A DNA stretch of 64,000 nt, from contig NC_081828.1 in NCBI RefSeq assembly GCF_030867095.1, positions 213,348,978 to 213,412,977 on the forward strand. The letters run 5' to 3'. The stretch comes from Alligator mississippiensis (lineage: Eukaryota > Chordata > Crocodylia > Alligatoridae). The position numbers and the translations under genes were made by a program. The notes below the pieces were generated by a model. The model made no database searches and was not told the DNA's origin. It worked only from the letters and a program-made list of their open reading frames with translations. Of the stretch, positions 14,001 to 26,000 are shown piece after piece. Position 1 is the first letter of the stretch; each line of letters opens with the position of its first letter.

Positions 14001-17000
14001 TTACTTCATTGCTGTCCTTTAAGTTACATAGTGACTAACATTATGATTTTTCAAGTCACCATTTTCCATTTTTAACCTTATCTGAACTGTAAACTTGAAA
14101 ATTTTAATGATGCCACATCAATCAAGAAGCTACCATCTGAGGGCTCTAAAGTTTCTTTATCTTGTACATAAAATTTAAGTTAACAATTTAATACAAGTAA
14201 GATAAGTATCTTGTATGTTAGGTGATTTCTATAAAAATTACAGTACTATCACAGTTCAAATTATGAGACTAAATGATGAACATTAGTATTTAAAAATATC
14301 ACCTTAAATGTGAAATCTACTTTGAAAAGCATCTGTATTTTTAATGCTTTTTAAATACAAGTTTTGAGGGAAAACCAATGACAAATTTTATAGTCATCCA
14401 GTCCTGCATCTGATAGCATGTATTAGGGACCGCTACAAGCCATGCAAGCTGCAGTGAAACCAGTGAGATTTAGGGTGAAAACCAATGGTTTTACCGATGT
14501 AGTCAGCTGCAGAGGCAGGATTTTATTTAGGATCTGATTTGTAGTGAAGCACAGCTCTTGACAACCTGTGTCATGAAGCCAAATTCATCTCTTTCTTTAT
14601 GTAAATTTTCATTGATTAACATAAACCTAGAAATCATAAGTTGCTCATAAATTTTTAACATGGAATCTAACTTTGAGGTTCTCCTCTTAAAAGTAACTTT
14701 CTTGCTTTCAAACCTAAAATTTACATGTTGAAAGGCTTTTAATTCTAAAGATAAAATACAATGTATGAAAACAGTTGTTCGTGTTCAGTAAAGTTATTTA
14801 ATGATTTACATCTGTATGAGGGAAATACTGTACATTTGTCCAGGCTTAATTTACGCTTTTGAAAGAATGATGTATTATAATATGCAATCCAAAATAATCC
14901 TCCATTAGTGTCATCCTTTAAACAATTTGGAGGACAAAAGAATATATAGAATAAAGCGTTCATTGAATCAGCTTTTTTCAGCCGATCTAAATTCATCAAA
15001 GCAGAAAATGCAAGTGTGTGTTAGCTTATATGGCCTGGGTTTTTTAAAGGACTTTGTCACTATATAGATGTAATGACTTTTGAAGTGATACACTGAACTT
15101 GCTGGATATATGGAGAGGACATATTCCAGAACTGGAATTTTTATTTTCAGCCCTAAATACACACCCATTGAGGCATGTTTAGATGGTGAATATAGGGCTC
15201 CTGTACATGTGCAGGGAGCCTGCTTCGACATGCTGTAATGACAGTTAATTCATGGTAATTATCCCACTCCAGTGGACTCCAACGTCGTGTGTATCAGCAT
15301 CCCAGTGCTGAAAAATGGCATTGGGGAGCTTAAATTTAAAGCGCTCCACCGCCATTTTTCAGCATCGGGTTGCTGATGCACGTGTCGCTCCAAGTGCTTT
15401 AATTAGCACGGCACTTGAAGCTGTTCTAATGAAAGTGCCACATTCTGGAGCACATCTATAAATGCCTGTAGTTTTATTTTGCTGGGGTCAAGAGTTTGAT
15501 ATTTCTTCATGCAAACTGATGTTGCAGTTTGACAAGCACCTATACACGTGCTTACCTTACAAAACATGTATAGTGCTTTAGTTAGGTATTTATATAAGCA
15601 TTTGCCTAATTGAGGTTGAAATGGTGGTAAAGGAGTGTGCACTTTTAAAGATTATATTCCATGCTTGGCCCAGACTTAACTGTTGCTTTGACGGTCTTTC
15701 TTTTGTCTTCTATCAGGCATTGGTACCATTTGGAATAACTTCAGACTTTTCAGTGTCTGATTGGGCTACAAATATTGTTTATGCTGGAATTTTAGAATTA
15801 GCATCAACTTTACTGATTTCAAACCAGTTTTAGTTCAGTGAGCAGGAATGTCTGTCTGCATGAGTGCGACTGAAAGAACTTTTAGAGAAATGGATATGGA
15901 AATTACTGGTGGGAAAGATAGCTTAGAAAACTTTTTAAGAAGGAGAGTTTCAAAAAAGAACAAACAGGCTAAAAACCACTCTTGTAGAACTAACATGGTC
16001 ACAAAAATAAAACAGCACATGTCACAAGTGATGCAAAAGGTTTATTGATGCTTTCTGCCATTTAACTAATAATTATTAAATGGAGGGAATGTTTTGGAGT
16101 GAAAGATCTATTTAGTCGAAGACAGGATTTCATTTGTCAAATAACCAACCGGTAAGTGTACTAATTCTAGTAGTAATTCTCTTCAGCAGCGTGACAGAGA
16201 AATGCATTATTGTTTAATTAGATAGATGTTCAAAGTGAAACTTGAATGTCAAAAAAGTCAAAAATGGGCAGGACTGATTCAAAGGCATGACAGACTGCTT
16301 TATATTATTTGAAATGGCAAAAATACTATATTGGAATCCAGGGCTTTAACAAAACAGCTGGGTGCCCATGGTTGTATAGCTGTAATGACAGCTAATATTT
16401 TTCATGGACCCACCCTACCCCCGATCACCCTGCTGTAATTATACTACTGTTGGAATCGGCAGCCTTCTAGGTTTAGCTGACACGCTGGAACAACCCATAG
16501 AGAAACGGTGTAATTTTTTTTTTTTCCTTGAATATTTTTTTTCTCACAATGGACTTCCATCAACTTCAGTTTTATATTAACTACTTTCAAATAAGTGTAT
16601 ATTCTGGGAGAGCACCTTTTTAAATAGAGGGTCGTCTGAATTTTTAACTTTAAAAATTTTTTTCAATCCCTGTTCAGACGCAGGGTGGTTTTGCGGGAGG
16701 ATCGGAGAACATGCTAAGTAATCTTAGGTTTACCCTCCCTTCTCATTACTCCCCAGTGCGTGGGCAGTTTTGGCTGTGCTGCTGCCATGACTGGCAAGTA
16801 AGCTCTTGCAGAGCCCGTGGGAGATCGTGCATTGGAGTCTGCCCAAGCGCAGCATGAATGCAGTCTTGTATAGAGATAACTGGAGTTAACTTGGGTACTG
16901 GAAGCATCATAGCCACAGTAACATGATGCTCTGCCTATGCTAATTACCCGGTTTCTCAACAGAGGTATTTTCAGAGCTTGCTTACCTGCATCTATCCAGT

Positions 17001-20000
17001 ACTGCCTTGTGCTGTGATACTATGTACAAGAACAGTATGAGAGAGGAAGCAAAAAGCCAACAACAAAATATGGAAGATAGCTTTACACAAAATGCTATTA
17101 AATGTGCAGAGTCCTCATTCTGACAAGATTTCCATCCATACCCTTACTGTTGCTTTTGTGGGTAGCCCCATGGATTTGGTCCAGTGGTTTTTCAACTGGG
17201 ATGCTGTGACTATGTGCTGCCACTGCCAAAAAATGATTTGAAGGGTTCTTTTTTTGTTTCATGCAGTAACATTTCTAAAGCTTAGCACTGTGCTTCCTAA
17301 CTAAATTAAAATATGCCAACCTGTTTTAATATACAAGCAATTAATGTTCAGAGATTTGCTCTTTCATTGTTTATGCAAGTGACTTCTGTATAATTGGTGA
17401 CAAGCTAGAAGCACTTCATTTCTAAGCCTTCTGTAAGTCTGTGAAGAGGAAGGTTCAGCAATTCTCACTGAAGTCAAATAACCAGCTCTTTAACCCTGAA
17501 GTAAGCTTTTTCTATCAATCTTACTTGTATAGATTTAAACTGCTGAATAAATCAAAGGTGGTGTAATACTTCAGTATCTGTGATCCCAGTCTTGCAAATA
17601 CTTACACATGTACTTAGCTTTAGCGCATGAATAATTCCATTCCCTTGTGACTGTTCACACGAGTAAAGCACATACATAAAATTTAGAGAATCATGATCTA
17701 GGTGTATAAAGATGGCATTAAAAAAACTCACTTTCACATTATTTCAGCAGATACTTAACTATTCCTAGACTTTCTTTTTTTTTCCTCACAAATTCTTGTG
17801 TTATACCAAACTGCAGCATTCTTGCAGTTTGTTAGAATGAAAATGTATAATTATTTGGTAAAAATACCTCTATTTGCACCTTCAGTGTTGATTTCCTCCT
17901 TGCACTGTTAGTAAAATCATAGGCTATGACTTGCTTTTAATGATGGTGGCTTTCACCATTTTAAAGGAAACTTGTTAACACGAGAGGTGTTAGCCATTTG
18001 TAGGAACCTGTGACAATGTGGATTTACACTTTTCTAACGTGTTTCGGTAGGAAATCAACAGTTTTCAGTAATGGAATGGCATCTTGTATAGCATTATGAC
18101 TGATTCAGTAGAGCACTTTAACACCAGCGTAATCACATGCATGTCATAGTCGCATTGGAATCAAGTTCTCATTTGCTTAAAGTTATACTTGTGTTCAAGT
18201 GCTTTTCTGGACTGAGGCTGTAGAGTAGACTCTTTCCATAATAGTTTCTTTTCTACTATTCATTTCATAAGCAGGACATTTCTTTAGTTTTTAAAAAGAA
18301 AACTTGCCCAAAATTTTTTCCAAAGACTTATGTTCTAAAGAAAATTTAGAGCCCTCTATTTTTTTTAAAGCGTCCTTGTTTTGCATACAACTTGATAATT
18401 TTAAATTTGTATTTTAATAAAACATAGACTCAGTTTTGTCTGGAAATGTATTACAATTTATTTCTGCCATTTTTGTGTAAAATTTACAGAAACAGTGTTA
18501 CATCGTGCGCTCCAAAGGTAATGTCTCATTCCTCTAAGGCTGTGTCCTTTTTCTTTTCTCTCTGTTTTTATCTCTTTCTTGTCTCTTTCTGATCATATTG
18601 TTATGTACATTGAACCCCATGTTAGGACTGAGGTCCTTCTAGGAGAAAAAATATGACTGTCTATCAGAAGATACTATGTGGCAGGATTTTTAACTAATTT
18701 ACCAGTAACCTTCAGTGACTTTACAATCTCTTTCTTGTAAATGTTAATTTAAATGATACTGCCCCTTATGATGGTATTTGAGGGGGGGGGTTTAAACTTA
18801 TCCAAACCAAGATATTTAACAAATATATTATTCTACATATAAAAGCAAAAAGCTTGTTGGGGAGAGTTTTCTATTTTCAAGTTTGGATGGAGTATTTTTT
18901 AGGTAACTTAAGTAAAAATTCAGTAGGACAAAATCTAGTTACTGCTTTGAAAAGCGACTGGGCAAGAATGAAGAGGGATGTGTGTACGTTGGCAATTTAA
19001 GTAATCTTGAAGTGGTATTAACAGACATTCAGTTTAATTTATTACATTTCCATTAATTTTAAATAAGCTTTCTAGGAAGTTTTTCAAAGGCATGCTCAGC
19101 AGTTGGGCACCAGACTCTCCTTTTGAAGTCCGTGAATTGGTTCTTTTATTTTGTAGTTTATGCACTTAAAAGTTTCCCCTTTGACTAAGCTTTTATTCTT
19201 ATGTTTTCATTGCGTGACCAAGAAAGTGAAGAGAGTTTAAGAATTTAGTAATGTATTGTCAAGGAAATGAGAGAAACCTGGGTGGGCTTTTACCAAATGA
19301 CTCTCCCTTTCCTCCTTAACCAAGACTTGAGTCATGGTTCAGCAAAGCACATAAGTATGCATCTGAGATCTTTGCTGATTTTTGGGGACCGCATAGCTCA
19401 CTTCCTTTGTCCAAGATTCACTAGTACAGTGTATTTAGTGTCTTAAACTTGGGTGTTTTCCTAATTCTAAAAGCTAAGGCATGTACATTTCAGTGCTGGT
19501 TTCACTTAATCACTTTCTTAATTTTCAGTATTTCGGAACATTTATATTTAAACCTGCTTAAAATAAACTGTTTGCTTGGGAGCAGATTGTTAATGCATTT
19601 TTCTTTTGCTTATAAAATTGCAATGGCCATAAGAAATTGCTTCTTTGTGTTAATACAGTATATTACAGAAGTAAAGTCAGCTTACTTTTGTGGAAGACCA
19701 GAAGGGACACCTGCCACTGTGGTGATAGAAACTTAATGTCTCTCATTTGGTGTTTTATACTAGAACTTTTCTGTTTGTTTAGGGTGGGTGAGGTATACAT
19801 TGGGATTTGGACCTGAATAAAGGTACACCATGAATGTTCAAGGGTGGCAGTTCAGTCTTTTGGCAGGTGTATTTCAGTGGTGCAACATCACTTGATTTTT
19901 ATTGGATGGAATTGTGTATGCCAGTCTAGTTTTGCATTAGGCAGTGAAAAGTAGCTTTACAGTGATAGTGTAGACAGAGTCTGGTAGAACCACTTACATA

Positions 20001-23000
20001 TACACTGTCACTGTCGGTTTGGTACTGAGTCTGCTTTAATGAAAACTCAAATGCAACTTCCACTCTAGGCCCCTGATTGGAAGAGAATCCATTCATAGAG
20101 GTTAAAAAGGAAAAACAGGACCTGGGGATTTCACACACAGCTTTAAGAATAGAAAGTCAAAGTGTCCAGCTCTTGATTTTTCTCATGTGCAATATAATTT
20201 TTTTTAACATGCCATCCCTCCATGAATTTGTTATGAAATAGTGCAGTTCTCCTTTGCAACTTTAATATAGCCTTTCTTAGAACTGAATGAAGGTAGCTGC
20301 TAATACAGTGTCATAATAAAGTGTTTTTAACCTGGAAATTTTCTTTCTTCATTGGTGAAGGATTTAAAGAGATACTCTGATTCCTAGCTATATTATGATT
20401 GATTTCATTTTTGTTAAGATTTATTTCTTTTACGTTTTTTTTTCCTCATGGGATGTCAGAAATTTGACAGACCTTAATAACTGGTAGATATACAGAAGGT
20501 AGAGCACTGACTTTTGGTTTGGCATTTCCACACCCAGTAGTTTCTAACTTGAATAAATGAGTGAATCTGTGATATGTTAATGATGGGTAATATTTGTATG
20601 TATTACTATACGGTTCGTACTCTAGCTGGCATAGCCCTGCACTGGTGAAGGCAGCGTGCAAATTTAATAAGATCTTAAGTATTGTAGTCCTGACTTGAAT
20701 ATAATGCTTTAAATTGATTTATGCAGCCAGCAAATAGAAGAAGAATGAGGAAATAGTACTTACTGTTCTTTATCAAGCTGACTTAAAAATAATAGTTTTA
20801 GAATGTAACAGTTTCAGCAGTACTTAAATTATTGTTAGTTTGCCCACTAGCTTCTTATTGCCAAACTGCATAGTATTTATCAGTAAAAATATATTTCAGG
20901 TCAAGGTGTTGGTTTCAGTATATACAAACACTGTACATGAAAAGTATTTAGTGCATATAAATATTGCATGCATTTAATCAGTTTTTGGTAGGACTTTTAC
21001 ATGTGAAAATGTAGTGTATAAGTGTCCCTATACTTTAATATGCTTGTAATCTAGAACTTTTAAACTTTTTGTTTTCAAATATTTAACTGGATTTTTTCCA
21101 CCTTTTTTTTTGTCTTTTGCCTTCACCTTTTTTATTTTATTGTGCCATTCTCCTTTCTACCTCTTCATCTGAATCCCTGATTTTTACCATCTTATCCATG
21201 TTGATGTTTGTCACACAGAACAACAAAGCCTGCTCCTCATCTTGATAGGTAAGAATCTTTTTAAAACGTGTGTAGCAACAATCATTCTAAAATACATAAT
21301 TAATATACAAACACTGTATATGAAACAACTCAATTTTAAAGGCAAACAAAAGCCAGGAGGAAGCACTTTTTGGGGGAAAGCAATATAATGAACCATGAAA
21401 CAATAATTGGCATATTTTATCACCATTTTTTCAAATACAGATTTTTGTTTTTGCACAATAAACTATGCATATAAAATGTTATCATATTATTTATTTTTAT
21501 GTTTTAGCTTTCAGTTGTCAACAGTCTTGGATTTTTTTATTTTTTTTTAAAGAAATGAAATTAGTTCGGTGCTCTGTCCTATACATTATGTTCCCAAATA
21601 AATTTGTTACAAATATTAGTTGTAGAACTTCCACCTGGAAAGGAACATTATCAGTGTTCTAGTTAACTGAGGAATGTCAGAGATGTGGTCCGGTCCTTGG
21701 AGCCCTATCATCTGGCTCACAGTGTTGCCTTTTGGTCTTGGAGTTGACCCATGTGCCACCTGAAGTGGTGGGGTGGTCCCGCTTTGAGAACAGGTTAAAC
21801 TGGATGACCTCCTGAGGTCCTTTCCAGCCCTGCTTTTCCTATGATTATGTGGTGTGCTGCGGGGCTTGATGAGTTTGACACCCTTGAGTTAACTCATAGT
21901 AAGGGTTTCTTCAGTTATTATCCTGATTCACTGTGTAACTTTGGACCAACCCCATAACTACTTCTGTTCCAGATGGCTAGCTGTAAAATGCTATTGATAA
22001 TGTTTACCTATATTGGTGCTTTGTACTGAGAAATAAGTTGATCAAACCTGAAATCAAGAATGTGTTAAAGTTCTCTTAAGTATCTTAATCAAGCTATTCC
22101 TGTACTTCTCAATAAAGGCAATGTAGAGTCCTGCAAACACTCTGGATGGAAGCTCAGTGGCCCCATGCCTTGACAGTGGCAAGGGCAACCCTCACCAAGC
22201 TATCTCAGTGGCTAATGGGAAACCTACCACTTCTCTTCTGAGCTTACATCTCTTACCTGTGTGAGAGATGTTCCAGACCTCACCCAACCAGGCAGAAAAC
22301 TTATGGGTGGAGGGCAAATATGAGAGCCTGCTTAAATAGCTCCTACAAGAGATGGTGGGAAATTTCGCACCAATAAGAACTCTAAATACAAACCCATGCC
22401 TCGATCTACTCCATAAATATATAGGGGGCGGATTTTTATCTTGCTATTTTTATCTAGCATGTGCATAGTTGCATTTGTCTTGCAAGGGTGCTGTTGACTT
22501 TCAGAAGAAGGCAGACCTGCGTTCCTAGAAAATAGATCCATATTCTCTATTGCATGATATCCCAGCTCTCAAGATATCCCTAGCATTATTCAAACCTATT
22601 TGGGGAAAATTGACTTAAACAGTCCAAAAATAGTGAAGCTAATTGTTTCCCTGTAAAACTATGACTCTTAACCTAAAGGAAGTTTAGAGAAGAAAGTATG
22701 CCTATATCATTTTAATTTCTGAATCTTATTTCTGCAGCGTACATGTTGTCTTTGGACTGGTTATTTCTGGTTTTGAAGTAATAGAGCAAATAGAAAATCT
22801 GAAAACTGATACTGCAAGTAGGCCATATGCAGATGTACGAGTTATTGACTGTGGAGTGGTCATTACAAAATCAGCAAAAGACGGTAAGCAAACACGGTTT
22901 TGCTTGAAATTAATTGGAAGTTGTCCTTACTTGCAGAAAGCATGGAATATATGTCTATATAAATGTGTCTGGTATGTATTCATTGTCTTAGGTCAGGGGT

Positions 23001-26000
23001 TTTCAATCTTTTTTTAACAAGTGTATCCCCTACCCCCCTTTTAAATAACTGTACCCCCGGGGGGGGGGGGGGGGGGGCATGACAAGCAGCCAGACGCGGA
23101 GCAGGGAGGGTGGGGGTTTACTACCGATTGACAGCCCTTGTTTTAGGTGCGTGTGTGTGTGTGTGTCATATGAAGATGCGAAATGAGGCAAACTGGTTTA
23201 GAGAGGTGGGGGTTTTGTTTGTTGCCTTTAAGTAGATATAATAGATTCCTATTTACTGAGCTAGATATGTCTATATATACATATCTAGCTATCTAGTGAG
23301 AGATCTAGCTAGCCAGCTACAGAGATAGAGATATAAAAAAATGTATGTGTGTATGTATGTGTGTCTGATGGAAATTTGGACTCAGAATTTAGTGTACCTT
23401 ATTTTAGGGTAAAAATAAGTACCGGAGGGCCTATATATTCAAAGTGACCAACTTTCAGGGGGCAAATCTGGGATACAGTTCTGTATGGCCTGTCTACCCC
23501 TGGAACCAACAGTATAGACGACTGATTTCTTTTAGTGTAGCTGCCTTAATGCGAGTGTAGCTCTTGCTTTATACACAGCTATAATGCTTCTTCCTGCTTG
23601 TCTCGTCTTATCTTGTGCATAATCATGCCAAATTAGAAGATGATTATTTCAAATTAATCATTTTATATTATTCACTTAACATGTATGATTTTTAAATAGG
23701 TGGGAGCCAACCTTTTGGGCAGGTGTGCCACAAATTAGCCTTGCACCCTCTGAGTACCTTTCCAAACCCTTCTCCTACCAGTCTGGTGCTCTTTACTTCC
23801 TGCCTTGTGCTCCCTACCAAAACTGTTGCTCTGTTTTCTGCTCCCTGTCCTGTCTGCCACTGTGCTGTCTTTCCCCTCCCCAGTGTGCTCATGTGTGGCA
23901 CGGGTTGGTCACCCGTAATCTAAATGCTTGTACGGTACAAATGGTATGTAGCATGTCACTATTTTGTTTCTGTTGACATGTGGCTATTTGTGAAATAAAG
24001 TAGCTTTGTCTATATTATGTTCAGTGGAGAAACATGTCTGTAATCTAATAATGAATTATGCAATTGTCTTTAGTTTTGGAGAAAAAGAAGAAAGTGTCTT
24101 CTGAGTCAGAAGCTTCAGATTCCTCGTCCAGCTCATCAACTTCTTCAGAATCATCATCTGAAAGTGAAGTTGAAAATGAAAGAAGTAGAAGAAGAAAACG
24201 TAAGAGAAGAACTAAAACTAAACAGTCAAGAAAGCGAAGAAGAGAAGAGAGGAAGAAAGAAGAGCCAAGGTGTAAACGGTCATCAAACCAAAGAGGGTGA
24301 CTAGTTTGTTAACTTTACAAATTCTGAAGAGAATTGCAATGTTAGTATTGTCCATCATGAAAAAATGAAAATGTATTTAATTTTGTGAGTATGTATTTTT
24401 GTTTCTTGGTTATACCTAAGGACAAATTCACTGTAGATTTATCTGTATTTTTTCAAGTGATCACTGTATACAAAAAAACACTAAATGAATGTTAGTATTA
24501 GGGCTGTGTGAAGCTTTGGTAGCTGATTCGATTTGGAGGAGATTTGGCCCAATTCGGTGACCAAATCTCCAAATTCAAATTGAATTGGGAGATCAGTTAA
24601 AAGCTCCAAGTCAATTCAAAGCATCCAAATCAATTTGGAAAAGATTTGGCAATTCGGCCATAGACTAAATAAGCAGCTGACACAGCTGCCTCCAGCTAGT
24701 AAGTCTGTTGGGACTGGGGAATGGGGGAAGGGGAGGGGTGTGAGGGAGGGAGGGATTGGGGCTGGGACAAGCTGCCCAGCCAGGGTGGGCAGCGCGGGAC
24801 TTGGGGAGGGGGTCGCAGGATGCAGGCGCAGCAGTGCTCAGAGTAGGGGCTTTGCCATGCTGCCGCTTGCATGGCGGGGGGGCGGGGAGGGGAAAAGTGG
24901 GGGATGCAGGTGCAGCTCGCTCTAGGTGGAAGGGGACAAGCGGCAGCAGGGCATAGCCCCTTCTCCCAGCGCCTGCGCCCCTCACCTGTGCCAGCTGGCA
25001 AGCGGCAACAGCACAGAGCCCCAGCTCCCAGTGCTGATGCGGGTGTGGCAGCACTGGGAGCAAGGGCTCTGCCCTGCTGCCGCTTGCCGGGGGGGTGGGG
25101 GGGTCATGATTCAGGCACGGCTTGCTCCGGGCGGAAGGGGTAAGTGACAGCAGAGCATAGCACCCACTCCCAGCGCTGCCACACCCGCATCCCGCACCTC
25201 CCCCATTCAGGCTAGGCAGCTTGTCCCAGCCCCAATCCCTCCCTCCCAACCCCAACAGACTTACCAGCTAGAGGCAGATGTGTCAGCTGCCTGTTTAGTC
25301 TAGGGCTGAATCTCCAACGAGGCCTAGTTAGCATCTCAGTCAACTCACTGAAAAGCTACCAGGGACATTGTGTGTCAGTTACTCCTTACTAACGTAGACA
25401 TGGTAAAATGACATTAAATCTAAATTCTGGATAATTCTTAGAAATTGGAGGAAAATTTAAGGTACTATATTGAAGATCAAGGGTTGTTCACTTACTGTCT
25501 GTGGGCCACATTCAGCCTGCAGAGCTACCTTATTTGGCCTGTGGAGCCAAGGGAAGGGAGGGCAGGTCAGCTTGGAAGCAGCCCATACTTGGAGTTAAGC
25601 ACTGGTAGAGCAGCTTCCCCATCCACCCCACCCCCAAATGTTGGTGACCCCTGCTACAGATGCTAGATTAGTGAAAATAGTGTCTTTAAAATTATTTTTG
25701 TTCATTTTAAATTAACTCATTACAAGTTCACTGAGTACCTAGTGGTTGGGGATCTACCTAATCTGCAGCAAGCGAAAGGGATTTTTACAGGCCACTTAGG
25801 TGCATGGAGGCGATTTTTGCAACAAACACGCCCCTCACCATTGATTGGCTGAAGGGCCCTGGTGGCCCCGCCTCTCGCTGGTGCATGGCCAGAGGCGGGG
25901 CTGTGTGATGGGCAGCCCTCTCAGCCAATCAACAGTGCAGGAGGGGGTGCCATCTTGGCTGCTCCCCCCCTTTCCCTGGCAGGCTGTGAGGCTGTGCCAC

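Larger units (their letters stand above)
21249..22737 (+). other. NKTR: NKTR intron 5 in window
   Basis: 1.5-kb GT-AG intron. It contains a sense CR1 tail near 21680-21845 and a MIR-like relic near 21925-22045. Confidence 0.75.
22884..24073 (+). other. NKTR: NKTR intron 6 in window
   Basis: 1.2-kb GT-AG intron. It contains a hAT-like start CAGGGGTTTTCAA near 22993, a run of 19 G at 23059-23077, a short GT repeat near 23148-23166, a TCTA/GATA-like and GTAT-rich patch at 23250-23370, and a hAT-like MITE at 23697-23925. Confidence 0.75.

Noticed and set aside
24665-25255. 196-residue minus-strand frame, Pro/Ala-rich
   Set aside because: It falls within the GC-rich foldback element. Both strands are open and there is no conserved motif.
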